Of a stretch of 64,000 bases of DNA, positions 35,359-44,526 are shown in pieces. The translations under genes and the position numbers were made by a program. The notes beneath the pieces were generated by a model that was not told the origin of the DNA, did not search any database, and saw only the letters and a program-made list of their open reading frames with translations. Every line of letters begins with the position of its first letter. Positions within the stretch are counted from its first letter, which is position 1. Source of the DNA: Aureimonas sp. AU12 (GTDB taxonomy: Bacteria; Pseudomonadota; Alphaproteobacteria; Rhizobiales; Rhizobiaceae); contig NZ_BBWH01000026.1 of NCBI RefSeq assembly GCF_001463705.1, positions 1-64,000 of the forward strand. Direction: 5' to 3'.

Positions 35359-36543
35359 TTGAGAATGCTGTTGTTGCTGTCGTTCGGCGGATCCCTGCGC
35401 AAGTGGCACGAGGCCGGTATCCTGTCGCGCGAGATCGAGCTTTATCTCGAGTATCTGCGCCTCGATCTCTTCAGCGACATCGACATCTTCTCCTACGATC
35501 CCGACGATGCCGCGTCGCTGGCGCTGATCGACTGCGAACCGGCGATCCGCGCGCGCCTGCACGTGATCGTGCCGCAGCCCTCGCGCCGCGGGCGGATGGG
35601 CGCGCTGCGCCATTCGCTCGACCGGGCGCTCGTACGTCGCATGGCGCGGTCCGGCGTTTCGGTGGTGAAGACGAACCAGGCGAGCGGTGGCTGGACGGCA
35701 CTGCTCTTTGCCGCCGCCGGCATTCCGATCTTCGCACGCTGCGGCTACATCCTGTCGCGCCGCCACTGGAAGAACCGCAAGATCCCGCAGGCTGCGATCT
35801 CCTGGGCACTCGAGTTCGCCCTGTTCAACGCCGCGCGCGTCATCTCAGTCACCACCGATGCCGCCGCGGCGACCGTGCGCTCGATGACGTTCGGGCGGCG
35901 GCCCGTCTTCGTGGCGCCGACCTACGTCAACACCGATCTGTTCAAGGGCGACGTGCGCGACAAGCCGCAGAGCGACGCCGTGATCTTCGTCGGGCGCCTG
36001 ACGCCCCAGAAGAACGTCCTGGCCCTCGTCGAGGCCGTGAAGATCGCCGGCGTGCCGCTGACCATCGTCGGCGACGGCCCCTTGCGCGGCGAGGTCGACG
36101 CGCTGATCACGAGGCTGGGCGCCGACGTGTCGATCATCCCCCGCCTGCAGAACACCGAGATCGCCGCCCTCTATCGCACGCACCGCCTGTTCGCGCTGCC
36201 GAGCGTCCACGAGGGCCTGCCGAAGGTGCTGATCGAAGCCATGTCGGCGGAGATGATCTGCGTCGGCACGGCGGTGCCCGGCATCGTCGACATGATCGAG
36301 GACGGTCGCACCGGCTATCTCGCACCCGATCTCGCACCGGCGACGATCGCGGCGGCGATCGACCGGGCGCGAAGCGATCCCGCCCGCGAGCGCGTGGCGG
36401 CGGCGGCGCGCGCGCATGTTCTCGCGCGCCACTCGCTGCGGTCCTATGTCGAGCGCGAGTTCGACCGGATCCGCGCGGCGATCCCCTCGCTCGGTCGCGG
36501 CGATGCCAAGATCCCGGCCGCTGCCTCGCGGCCGGCGAACTGA
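35359..36543 (+). CDS. Glycosyltransferase family 4
   Basis: A 394-residue GT-B transferase. The C-terminal half is clear: VIFVGRLTPQKNVLALVEAV, TIVGDGPLRGEVDAL, and the E-x7-E motif HEGLPKVLIEAMSAEM. The N-terminal half (LLLLSFGGSLRKWHEAGILS) is less typical. The TTG at 35359 is chosen because GGAGAG lies six bases upstream; ATG at 35365 is the alternative. Its stop is 12 bp from the stop of the convergent beta-helix gene, with no terminator between. It contributes another sugar to the polymer repeat unit. Confidence 0.88.
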   Translation: MRMLLLLSFGGSLRKWHEAGILSREIELYLEYLRLDLFSDIDIFSYDPDDAASLALIDCEPAIRARLHVIVPQPSRRGRMGALRHSLDRALVRRMARSGVSVVKTNQASGGWTALLFAAAGIPIFARCGYILSRRHWKNRKIPQAAISWALEFALFNAARVISVTTDAAAATVRSMTFGRRPVFVAPTYVNTDLFKGDVRDKPQSDAVIFVGRLTPQKNVLALVEAVKIAGVPLTIVGDGPLRGEVDALITRLGADVSIIPRLQNTEIAALYRTHRLFALPSVHEGLPKVLIEAMSAEMICVGTAVPGIVDMIEDGRTGYLAPDLAPATIAAAIDRARSDPARERVAAAARAHVLARHSLRSYVEREFDRIRAAIPSLGRGDAKIPAAASRPAN

Positions 36544-36555
36544 GCGTCGAAAGAC

Positions 36556-37887
36556 TTAACGGCAGGCGCTCGAGACGCCGCCGACCGCCTTCTGCTCGTC
36601 GCAGAGCCAGCCTGCCAGGCGCTTGAGGTCGCCCTCGCCGGCGATCCGACCCTCGACCGGCGCGTCCACCGGCCGGCTCGTCGGCTCGATCCTGGGATAG
36701 CCGCCGGCATCGGCCTCCGTACCGATGATGCGCAATGTGCCCGCGCGGATGCCGGCGATGGCGCGGGCATCGATCGGATTGCGCGCGCCGGGCCGGGCGC
36801 CCGCCTGATCGAGGATCGCGGGATAGACATAGGCCGAGGCGCGTGTGCGCCAGTCGTCCACGGGCCGGACGGGTGCGTCCGAGAGGCCGGCGGGGATCGG
36901 CGCCTTGGCCGCATCGATACAGCCGGCGTCGTCGCCGATCGCGCGGTTGTCGGCGAGATGAACGTCGGTGCGCGGCCCCCCGTCGAAGAAATCCTTGCTC
37001 ATCTGCACGATCGGCTGCTTGCAGGTGCTGTCGCCGGTCGCCTGGTAGACGTTGCCGACGACGTCGATCGCGCCGGGATTGAGGATGGTCTTCGAGCGGT
37101 CGATATGGGTCGAGGCGCGCCCATAGCCGTAGATGAAATTGTTGATCACCGCCGCGCGGTTGCCGTTCGTCAGGCGCGGACTGCGCTGTTCGCTGCCGGC
37201 GAAGATGTTGCCGAGGATCTCGGCGCGCTGCACGGGATTGCCGAGCAGCAGGTTCATCGAATGGACGCCCTTGGGATGCCCGCCATTCCGCAACCCTTGC
37301 ACGAAGAACGAGTGCTCGACGCGCACGCCGTCGACCAGCCCCTGCAGGTCCATGTTCTCGTCGACGCCCCAGCCCGCCGTCACATGCGAGAGCACGACGT
37401 CGCGAATAACGTTCTTGCGCGAGGGCGAACCGTAGACCGAAATGGAGTCGCGGTTCTCGGCGATCTTGGGATCGTTCGTCGAGCCCGCATAGACGGCGAT
37501 GTTGCGCAGTTCGACCTGGCCGGTGCGCACCTTCAGAGATCCGCCGCGCAGGACGATGCCGGTGCCGGGCGCGGTCTCTCCGGCCACCGTCACCTGGCCG
37601 GACTGGATGATGAGGTCCGATTCCAGTTCGATATAGCCGCCGACGGAGAAGACGACGATGCGCGGGCCCCGCTGGTCGAGCGCCGCGCGTAGCGAGCCCG
37701 GACCCTTGTCGGCGAGCGTCGAGACGGTGACGATGCGGGCGCCGACCTGCAGGCCGCGCCCATTGGCGGGCGAGGTGGCCGCCTCGGCCCGTGATGCCGG
37801 CAGGATGCCGGCCGTGACGAGCGCCACCCCGACGAGGAGGGCGGCGGCGCGGCGGCGCGAGGTCGAGGTCGGGGAAATCGGCAGCAT
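36556..37887 (-). CDS. Secreted pectate-lyase-like beta-helix protein
   Basis: A 443-residue protein with a Sec signal peptide (RRRAAALLVGVALVTAGILP, cut near SRAEA) and a right-handed beta-helix homologous to the N-terminal domain of the RTX fusion encoded at 31.5-35.1 kb. Shared marks include GPGSLRAALDQRGPRIVVFS, VTVAGETAPGTGI, GWGVDENMDLQGL and NNFIYGYGRAS. It lacks the RTX part and ends with a cysteine pair. GGAG precedes the ATG. Export should be to the periplasm, where it could trim the polymer during synthesis. Catalytic residues could not be assigned from sequence alone. Confidence 0.88.
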   Translation of the reverse strand: MLPISPTSTSRRRAAALLVGVALVTAGILPASRAEAATSPANGRGLQVGARIVTVSTLADKGPGSLRAALDQRGPRIVVFSVGGYIELESDLIIQSGQVTVAGETAPGTGIVLRGGSLKVRTGQVELRNIAVYAGSTNDPKIAENRDSISVYGSPSRKNVIRDVVLSHVTAGWGVDENMDLQGLVDGVRVEHSFFVQGLRNGGHPKGVHSMNLLLGNPVQRAEILGNIFAGSEQRSPRLTNGNRAAVINNFIYGYGRASTHIDRSKTILNPGAIDVVGNVYQATGDSTCKQPIVQMSKDFFDGGPRTDVHLADNRAIGDDAGCIDAAKAPIPAGLSDAPVRPVDDWRTRASAYVYPAILDQAGARPGARNPIDARAIAGIRAGTLRIIGTEADAGGYPRIEPTSRPVDAPVEGRIAGEGDLKRLAGWLCDEQKAVGGVSSACR

Positions 37888-38112
37888 GGTCACTCCGGAA
37901 AGGGCAAATCGCGAATGGATCGGCGGACGGCGCGGCCCGGCCCGTCGCGACGCGAAACCGACACAAAGAGGTCGGCAAGCAGGGGTTGGCATGGGTTCAT
38001 GTTGCAGTGCATTCATATCTGCTAATCGGTAGAAGCCGTCCTTTAGATGGCGCAGGGCTCGCAGCCCTCGATCGAAGACACGGGGCCGGGGCCTCGTCGG
38101 GGAACGAACGCG

Positions 38113-39450
38113 ATGTCGAAGAATAAGGTCGTGGGGGCGGACGTCCTGGAAAACGGGGAGAAACGCGGCAAGGCCGGCGTGCTTCGTTTCTTCCTGCGCA
38201 ACGGACCGCTGGCCATCGCAGCCTCGTCGCTGCCGGGCTTCGTGAACTACTTCATCATCCTCTACCTGACCTATCGCTCGAGCGCGGCGGAGGTCGGCGA
38301 CTACCGCATCCTCATGTCGTTCTTCGCGCTGGCCGGTCTCGTCTCGGTGCAGGAATCCTCGAAGGTCGTCATCCGCTCGACGGCGATGAACGATCGCGAC
38401 AGCTACGCGACGATCTTCCTCATCCGCCTCGTCTTCTCCAGTGCGGCGCTGGTCGCGACGCTTCTCGTCTGGGCCCTGTCCGACGCGATCGGCTGGGATT
38501 TTCCGCCGGCCGGCCTCATCCCCATCGTGCTGATGAGCGCGCTGTTCTATCCGCTCGACATCTTCAACTCGTACTTTCAGGCCAAGCGCCAGTTCATGAC
38601 GATGTCGCTGGTGGCGCTGGCCAAGTACCTGATGGCGCTCGTCGTCTTCATGGTGGCGCTCTGGCTGGGGGCTTCCGCCTTCCAGGCGACACTCTGGCAG
38701 ATCGCCTCGATGGTGCTCTTTCACCTCGTGTTCTTCGCCAACTGGATCGGGCGCGACGTGTGGGAGTCGCTGCGCGCCTCGTTCGACGTCATCGGCCGGT
38801 TGAAGAGCAAGCCGTCGCGTGAGTCGATCGTCCTGTCGATCGCCAATCTCCTGCCGAGCTCGCTCGAGCATGTCGACAAGATCGTCATTGGGTCGGTGTT
38901 CGGGCTGGAGGCGCTCGGCCTCTACACGCTCGGCTTCTCCACCGGCCGCTTCATCTACAATGCGCTGAAACCCGCGCTCTACATCTACTATGCCCAGTTC
39001 GTCGAGAAGATGCCGACCGTGCGCATGCTCTGGGCGGTCATGGTCGTGTTCACGCTTTTCGGACTGGCGCTGACCGGCGCCTTTCTGTGGAGCGTCGACA
39101 ATCTCGCCTTCATGCACAAGTTCCAGGGCACGAAGCTCGTCACGGCCATCATGTTCCTGTCCTACGGCGTCGCCATGGTGGATGCGATCTACCTGCAGGC
39201 CTACGCGATCAACAAGGACACCAACTCCAACCATCTTCTCGTCTCGAATACGATCAGCGGCTTCGGCTGTCTCCTCCTCTTTGCTGCGGCGTCGCAGACC
39301 ACCGCCTACACCGCGATGATCATCTGCTCGATGCACTATCCGATCCGCCACGGCGCGACCGTCATGATCGTCTCGGCCCTGCGCCGCCGCGAAGAGTCGC
39401 GCCGTCTCGTCGACGGATCGAAGCCGTCCGCCGAACTCTCCGCCACCTGA
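38113..39450 (+). CDS. Polysaccharide flippase (Wzx-like, MOP superfamily)
   Basis: A 445-residue membrane protein with about twelve hydrophobic helices and the layout of polysaccharide flippases. Examples are LPGFVNYFIILYLTYRSSAA with GDYRILMSFFALAGL at the N-terminus, then EHVDKIVIGSVFGLEALGLY in the middle. The ATG at 38113 has a GGGGAA site; an ATG at 38047 in the same frame is less likely. With the Wzy-like protein it points to lipid-linked repeat-unit export. It is followed by a clean terminator and marks the right end of the polysaccharide locus. Confidence 0.88.
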   Translation: MSKNKVVGADVLENGEKRGKAGVLRFFLRNGPLAIAASSLPGFVNYFIILYLTYRSSAAEVGDYRILMSFFALAGLVSVQESSKVVIRSTAMNDRDSYATIFLIRLVFSSAALVATLLVWALSDAIGWDFPPAGLIPIVLMSALFYPLDIFNSYFQAKRQFMTMSLVALAKYLMALVVFMVALWLGASAFQATLWQIASMVLFHLVFFANWIGRDVWESLRASFDVIGRLKSKPSRESIVLSIANLLPSSLEHVDKIVIGSVFGLEALGLYTLGFSTGRFIYNALKPALYIYYAQFVEKMPTVRMLWAVMVVFTLFGLALTGAFLWSVDNLAFMHKFQGTKLVTAIMFLSYGVAMVDAIYLQAYAINKDTNSNHLLVSNTISGFGCLLLFAAASQTTAYTAMIICSMHYPIRHGATVMIVSALRRREESRRLVDGSKPSAELSAT

Positions 39451-39474
39451 CGTCGGTGGGCTGACCGATCAGCG

Positions 39475-39503
39475 AAAGGCCGGCAACCTTGTTGCCGGCC
39501 TTT
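39475..39503. terminator. Bidirectional terminator after the flippase gene
   Basis: A perfect 12-bp stem AAAGGCCGGCAA / TTGCCGGCCTTT with loop CCTTG, followed by TCTCGTT. It lies between the convergent flippase and histidine kinase genes. Confidence 0.85.
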
Positions 39504-39539
39504 CTCGTTGAGACGGGCCGATCCCGGCCGAATGACCTG

Positions 39540-40715
39540 TCAGCGCTCCGAGTCGAGCCGGCCCTCGAAGGCGAACCGGATGCCGGCGGGCTGGAAGTCG
39601 ATCTGCGCCTCGCCCGCGAAGTAGCCGGGTACCACGCGTTCGATCAGGCGGCTCCCGAAGCCGCGCCGCGTGGGCGGGGCGACCGGCGGTCCGCCGGTCT
39701 CGCGCCATTCGAAGCGAAAACCGTGGTCGGGTTCGGTTCGCCAGGTGATGAAGACCCGGCCCTCGTCGGTGGAGAGCGCGCCATATTTCACGGCGTTCGT
39801 CGCGAGCTCATGGATGGCGAGCGCGATGCCCATGCTCTGCTGCGCCGTGAGGCGGGCGTCGGGTCCATCGAGGACGAAGCGGTTCGGGCGGTCGGCATGC
39901 GGCGCGATCGAGGCTTCCACCACGGGACGGATGTCGGCGACCTCCCAACTGGCATCCGTCAGCATGTCCTGCGCCCGCCCGAGCGCCTGGATCCGCGCCG
40001 AGGCGATGGTGGCGGCGTCCGCAGGGGACGTGGCATGCCGCAGGCTCTGCGACACGACGGCCTGCACCATCGCCAGCGTGTTCTTCATGCGGTGCGACAG
40101 CTCTCGCTGCAGCACGCGCTGCAGGCGTTCGGCCTCGCGCTGGCGCTCCAGCGCGTGGCTCGTGCGCTCGTATTCGAGCGCGAGGATGGCATTGGCGCGC
40201 GCCAGCGCCTCGCGATTTTCGACGTCGCGCGTCGTCTCGTTCACGACGTTCATGAACCCCACGATCACACCGGCGTCGTCGTAGAGCGGACTGTAGGAAA
40301 AGGTCCAATAGGTCTGGCAGGTGCGCCCGTTGCGGGTGAGGAGCAAGGGCAGGTCCTCCGACCACGTGCCTTCGCCGGTCATCGCCCGCTCGAAGAAGGG
40401 GCGCACGCCCTCGAACACTTCGCCCCAGTAGATCTTGAACGGCGCGCCGACCGGTTCGGGCGGCATGCCGTCGAGCACGGGGCCGTAGACCTCGTTGAAG
40501 AACTGAAGAAGGTCCGGGCCCCAGAAGAAGACGATGGGCTGTCGCGACTTCATCACCAGCCGGATGGTCGTGCGCAGGGCGGTCGACCATCGCGTGATCG
40601 GGCCGAGCGAGGTGGCCGACCAATCCTTGCCGAGGATGTCGGCGCCGATCGGGCCGCAGCCATGTAGAAACTCGATGAACCCTGCGATTTCAGCGGCTGA
40701 AGGAGCGTCTGTCAC
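39540..40715 (-). CDS. PAS-domain HWE-family sensor histidine kinase
   Basis: A 391-residue cytoplasmic kinase. A PAS-like sensor (LGPITRWSTALRTTIRLVMK to YSPLYDDAGVIVGFMNVVNE) and a short coiled coil precede the HWE kinase core. The phosphoacceptor His is in ELSHRMKNTLAMVQAV, the N-box is HELATNAVKYGALS, and glycine boxes are WRETGGPPV and RRGFGSRLIE. HWE kinases in this class often feed the general stress response or light responses. There is no response regulator next to it, so it is an orphan in this window. No membrane segment is seen. Confidence 0.93.
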   Translation of the reverse strand: MTDAPSAAEIAGFIEFLHGCGPIGADILGKDWSATSLGPITRWSTALRTTIRLVMKSRQPIVFFWGPDLLQFFNEVYGPVLDGMPPEPVGAPFKIYWGEVFEGVRPFFERAMTGEGTWSEDLPLLLTRNGRTCQTYWTFSYSPLYDDAGVIVGFMNVVNETTRDVENREALARANAILALEYERTSHALERQREAERLQRVLQRELSHRMKNTLAMVQAVVSQSLRHATSPADAATIASARIQALGRAQDMLTDASWEVADIRPVVEASIAPHADRPNRFVLDGPDARLTAQQSMGIALAIHELATNAVKYGALSTDEGRVFITWRTEPDHGFRFEWRETGGPPVAPPTRRGFGSRLIERVVPGYFAGEAQIDFQPAGIRFAFEGRLDSER

Positions 40716-40890
40716 GCAGGTCGAGTCCGGTCGAACGATGGAGGCGATTGTCAGCTTCTACCGATCCTGCGAACTGGCGCAATGGGCCGCGGGGCCTTCT
40801 TCTGGTCGCAGGACGCGTGTGGCGGCTTCAACGCCGACCTGTGGCGGCATGGAAGCCAGCCGCGACGGGTAGAGGCCAGCGGTCATGCGC

Positions 40891-41049
40891 CTAGCGCGTG
40901 GCTTCGGTCTTGTAGCCGGAGAGCGGGTCGGCTTCGACCTGGTTGACGCTGCCGATGGCGACGAAGGCAATGCCGGCAACGAGGAGAAGGCTGCCGACCA
41001 GAAGGCCGTAGCGGACGAAACGAATGTGAAGAGGCGAGCGACTGCGCAT
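40891..41049 (-). CDS. Small single-span membrane protein
   Basis: A 52-residue frame with one clear membrane helix (YGLLVGSLLLVAGIAFVAIG) between a basic N-terminus (MRSRSPLHIRFVR) and a hydrophilic tail (QVEADPLSGYKTEATR). The positive-inside pattern places the N-terminus in the cytoplasm. The start ATG at 41049 has only a weak GGGAA upstream. I do not recognise the family. The helix, the charge pattern and clean ends support a real gene. Confidence 0.6.
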   Translation of the reverse strand: MRSRSPLHIRFVRYGLLVGSLLLVAGIAFVAIGSVNQVEADPLSGYKTEATR

Positions 41050-41156
41050 GGAGATTCCCGTGTTGGATCAGCGGGAAAAGGCTCGATCCCCCGAAATCGT
41101 TCCAGCCGGGCCGAAATCGCGGTTACCAGACGCTGACGCGCCAGCAGGTGAAACGA

Positions 41157-41546
41157 TCAGTGTGAGGGGCGGCTCAACAGAAAGGCAAGAACGGCGCAGG
41201 CGATCAGGGCGACGCTGGCCAGCGCCAAGGGCGGGGCACCGGACGCCCAGAGGACGAGAAAGCTGACTGCCATCCAGACCGCCGCCAGCACCTTAGCGGG
41301 CAATGGGACGACACCGCGCTCCCGCCAGTTCCGCAAGAGCGGTCCGAACTGGCGATGCCGCTCGATCCGGGCCGCCCATTCGGGCGCACCGCGACCGAAC
41401 GCCCAGACCGCCAGCAGGAGAAACGGCGTCGCGGGCAGACCCGGCAGCACGACCCCCGCGACGCCCAGCGCGAACGCCACCGCGCCCAAGGCCCGGTAGG
41501 CGAGGGCGGCGGCCGGGCCGATGCGCGGTTCGATCGGATCTGGCAT
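41157..41546 (-). CDS. DUF454 (YbaN-like) inner-membrane protein
   Basis: A 129-residue protein of the YbaN/DUF454 family. It shows the conserved core LGVAGVVLPGLPATPFLLLAVWAFGRGAPE with paired helices, then RERGVVPLPAKVLAAVWMAV and a final helix. The function of the family is unknown; in enterics the gene sits near DNA-metabolism genes. ATG at 41546 gives the family length; the upstream extension in this frame is Arg/Pro-rich and non-family. The 374 bp to the next gene on the right carry only a terminator. Confidence 0.85.
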   Translation of the reverse strand: MPDPIEPRIGPAAALAYRALGAVAFALGVAGVVLPGLPATPFLLLAVWAFGRGAPEWAARIERHRQFGPLLRNWRERGVVPLPAKVLAAVWMAVSFLVLWASGAPPLALASVALIACAVLAFLLSRPSH

Positions 41547-41745
41547 GGGCTCGCACGGTTTCAGAGGATGCGGATACCGGGTGCGGACGCGGCGCCGGGA
41601 TCGCCGTTGCCGACCGATAGATATGACGGTGCGCCGCCAGGTCGATCGCCGCGGGCTCATGGGATGAAGATCCCGCCGGGACGATGCGCCCCGAGGATCG
41701 GGATCGTGCCACGGCCAAGACGACGGGTTCGACCAGGCAAGAAAA

Positions 41746-41774
41746 AACCCGCTCGGGGGAGGACCGAGCGGGTT
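41746..41774 (-). terminator. Rho-independent terminator (minus strand)
   Basis: AACCCGCTCGG (41746-41756) pairs with CCGAGCGGGTT (41764-41774). On the minus strand the stem is followed by TTTTTTC, so it ends transcripts coming from 42 kb. The rest of the gene-free stretch 41547-41920 shows no gene or clear site. Confidence 0.75.
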
Positions 41775-41920
41775 CAAGTCTGAAGCATCAATCTGGGAGG
41801 AAACGATGCACCCTCCTTAAAGCATGCTGCACTGCAGCTTGAAACCATCGAGATCGCATGGGAGATATGCGTTTATAGTGGTGCTCGTGATCCGCTGACA
41901 CTGAAGATCGTCGGCGATCC

Positions 41921-42169
41921 TCAAATGTCGGAAGACTGTCCCACACGCGGACCTAAGCGCGAACTGGTTTTCGACACGGCGAGGCAGGCGCGTCGCGAGA
42001 GTTGCAGGCCCATCCCAAGCGCCATGGCGGCCATCAGCACCACGGTCGAGAGCGCGGCGAGAAGGCCAACGATCGCGAAGAAGCCGATCTTGCGTCCCTG
42101 CGCGCTCCATCCGCGGCGCGGCGGCGCGGCCCGCGACGTCCAGTCGGCCTTGGCGGTTTTCGTCAGCAT
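41921..42169 (-). CDS. Small hypothetical membrane protein
   Basis: An 82-residue frame with one hydrophobic segment (IGFFAIVGLLAALSTVVLMA, residues about 28-50) between a basic N-terminal region (PPRRGWSAQGRK) and a basic tail. GAAAGG lies before the ATG at 42169, which is why this start is preferred over 42211. A terminator follows about 150 bp downstream. No family is recognised. Confidence 0.5.
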   Translation of the reverse strand: MLTKTAKADWTSRAAPPRRGWSAQGRKIGFFAIVGLLAALSTVVLMAAMALGMGLQLSRRACLAVSKTSSRLGPRVGQSSDI

Positions 42170-42332
42170 TCCGGCGCCTTTCGAAACGGTGTCCGCCGAT
42201 CCTGCCTGCAATGGATTGCCATTTGGTATCGCACGGTCACGAGGCCCTCGATCCTGCGGCGCGAAGCCATCCCGATCCTGAACTTTGCGCCGGGTCGCCC
42301 CGCCGGCACCCTGGCGTGCGGATCTTCTGCCC

Positions 42333-42704
42333 CTATGGATCGCCGGGTCCGAGAACCTCGATAAGGTCGCGCAGACGCTGGCGCACCTCCACGTCGGGCA
42401 GCCGGTCGATCGCTAGCGACAGGGTCATCTCGCCATTGGCGAGCGTCGTCTTCGGCAGGGCTTCCGGCGGCACCTCCGTTTCGGGCACCCCGTCGAACAG
42501 CGCCTCGACGTCGCAGAGGAGAGCATCCGCAAGGCGATAGAGCGTTGCGGCGCTGACGCGGCAGGTGCCGCGCTCGTATTTCTGGATCTGCTGGTGGGTG
42601 ACACCGACCGCCCGCGCCAGATCCTGCAGCGAAAGCCCGCGCGCCAGACGGTTTTCGCGAATGCGCTCGCCGATGGCGAGATCGATCGTCGTGGGCTTGG
42701 CCAT
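42333..42704 (-). CDS. XRE-family helix-turn-helix regulator
   Basis: A 123-residue cytoplasmic regulator. The HTH domain is complete (ERIRENRLARGLSLQDLARA, then VGVTHQQIQKYERGTCRVSA and ATLYRLADAL), followed by an acidic C-terminal tail of about 50 residues (ALFDGVPETEVPPEALPK). GGAGGAGGG lies upstream of the ATG at 42704. This domain layout is common in rhizobial genomes, often as a repressor of a nearby gene. The target is not evident; the chemoreceptor gene upstream is on the same strand. Confidence 0.9.
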   Translation of the reverse strand: MAKPTTIDLAIGERIRENRLARGLSLQDLARAVGVTHQQIQKYERGTCRVSAATLYRLADALLCDVEALFDGVPETEVPPEALPKTTLANGEMTLSLAIDRLPDVEVRQRLRDLIEVLGPGDP

Positions 42705-42855
42705 GCCCTCGCCCTCCTCCGGTTCTTGTCCCGGAAGCATGACCTGTCTGTCCCGGGGTGCCAAGTCCGCGCCGGCGGACGACGCCGTTTGAGAGCTCGA
42801 CACCTCTCGCGTGACGCCGACCCATCGCGATCTCCGCCATGGATCGGCGTCGGGC

Positions 42856-44526
42856 TCAGCCCCGCATGGATCTGGCTTGGGTCCGTAGATCGAACCCGTC
42901 GTCGCGCGGGCGCTCGGTCGCCTTCGACCGGTCTGCAGCCGGCGCCCGGACGAAATCTGCGACGCTCGCCTGCAGGGCGCGCACGTCCCGGCCCGCAAGC
43001 GCCGTCGCCGGTCCCGGCTGGGTCGTGGTTGCAAAGGCGGTGTCTTCGAGCGTGAAGAACGACGCGCTGTCCGAAAGCCGCCCGGCCTCGGCCGAGAGCT
43101 GTTCCGAGGTCGCCGACATCTCGTTGGCTGCACCGGCGTTCGCCTGTGTCACCTGATCCAGCTGCTGGATCGCCTGGTTGATCTGCTCCACCCCGACCGA
43201 CTGCTCGCGGCACGCGGCTGAGATCTCGGTGACGAGGTCCGCCGTGCGCTGGATGTCCGGCACAAGGTTGCCGAGCATCCGGCCCGCCTCTTCCGAAGCG
43301 GAGAGCGTTTCAGACGACAGCGTGCCGATCTCCGACGCCGCCTGCTGCGAGCGCTCGGCCAGCTTGCGCACTTCGGACGCCACCACCGCGAAACCCTTGC
43401 CGTGCTGGCCCGCACGCGCTGCCTCGATCGCCGCGTTCAGCGCCAGGAGGTCGGTCTGGCGGGCGATCTCCTGCACGACCTGGATCTTCTGCGCGATGGT
43501 CCGCATCGCCTCGACGGAGTGGGCGACGGCCACGCCGGTCTTCTCGGCGCTGATGCTGGCCTGCGCCGCGATCTTCTCGGTGGTGGATGCGTTGTCGGCG
43601 TTCTGACGGATGTTGGCGGTCATCTCCTCCATCGCAGCCGAGGCCTGCTCCGAGGCCGCGGCCTGCTCGGTCGAGCCCGAGGAGAGCTGCTCGGCGGTCG
43701 CCGCGGATTGGGTGGAACCGGAAGCGACTTGCGTCGCCGACGTTGTCACGTCCCGCATCACCTTGTTCAGCTTCAGGCGCATCTGGCAAAGGTCCGTCAA
43801 GAGCGTCCCCAGTTCGTCGCGGCGGGTGTGGACGATGCGGTGCGACAGGTCGCCCGAGCCGAAGCGTCGGACATTGGCGGTCAGTTCCCGGAGGCCGCGC
43901 ATGATGTCGAGCGCGATCCCTGTCGCCAGCGCCGCGCCGAGCAGCACCGCTGCCGCGACGATGCCGACGAGGATGGCGAAGTTGCGCTCGTGATCGGCCG
44001 CGGCGACGGCGAGGAAGTCGTCGGCGCGCCCCTGCGCCCGCTGCGTGAGCTGTGCCATCCGGTCGGTGAGCGCAGTGGCAGCGGGGCGTTCCGTCGTGTC
44101 CATGAAGGTGCGCGCGTCCGCGGTACCGGCATTGCCGAGGGTTTGGTCGGCAATGGCGCGATAGGCCTGAAGGCTCGGAAGCAAGTCGGCGATCTCGCGC
44201 TTGCCGCTCTCCGTCTGTACGGCGCGCACGAACTGGGCCGCGCCGCTGTCGAGCTCCGCCCAGGACGCATCGTACGCGCCCTTGGCCGCCGCTGCGCGCG
44301 CGGGATCGGCGAGGAGGGTGGTCTCGGTGAGGATGCGATGGACGGTTTCGAGGTTCTTCGACACGAGCGCCGCACCCTGGACCTGCTGGAACGGGCGCGC
44401 CGCGAACTGCGCCATGTCTCCATTGCTCTTCGACATCGCGTGGATCCCGACGACGCCCATCGCTCCCGTCAGGAGGAGGAGCACCGAAAAGCTCGCTCCG
44501 AGCTTGGCCTTCAACGTCAAACGCAT
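42856..44526 (-). CDS. Methyl-accepting chemotaxis protein
   Basis: A 556-residue transmembrane receptor. A first helix ([20 protein letters not shown]), a periplasmic four-helix-bundle sensor of about 150 residues ([20 protein letters not shown]), a second helix ([20 protein letters not shown]), a HAMP domain, and the signalling domain with the hairpin tip [20 protein letters not shown] are all visible. The C-terminal end has an ordinary tail with no CheR-binding pentapeptide. The ligand is unknown. No che genes are in the window, so it is a distributed receptor. Confidence 0.95.
   Translation of the reverse strand: MRLTLKAKLGASFSVLLLLTGAMGVVGIHAMSKSNGDMAQFAARPFQQVQGAALVSKNLETVHRILTETTLLADPARAAAAKGAYDASWAELDSGAAQFVRAVQTESGKREIADLLPSLQAYRAIADQTLGNAGTADARTFMDTTERPAATALTDRMAQLTQRAQGRADDFLAVAAADHERNFAILVGIVAAAVLLGAALATGIALDIMRGLRELTANVRRFGSGDLSHRIVHTRRDELGTLLTDLCQMRLKLNKVMRDVTTSATQVASGSTQSAATAEQLSSGSTEQAAASEQASAAMEEMTANIRQNADNASTTEKIAAQASISAEKTGVAVAHSVEAMRTIAQKIQVVQEIARQTDLLALNAAIEAARAGQHGKGFAVVASEVRKLAERSQQAASEIGTLSSETLSASEEAGRMLGNLVPDIQRTADLVTEISAACREQSVGVEQINQAIQQLDQVTQANAGAANEMSATSEQLSAEAGRLSDSASFFTLEDTAFATTTQPGPATALAGRDVRALQASVADFVRAPAADRSKATERPRDDGFDLRTQARSMRG

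Noticed and set aside
36556-39351. Very long minus-strand frame extending upstream of the Sec-exported beta-helix protein
   Set aside because: The part beyond 37887 is antisense to the flippase gene. A ribosome binding site and signal peptide fix the real start at 37887.
41817-42110. 97-codon minus-strand frame overlapping the 82-residue membrane protein
   Set aside because: The other frame has a clean membrane helix and a ribosome binding site; this one has neither.
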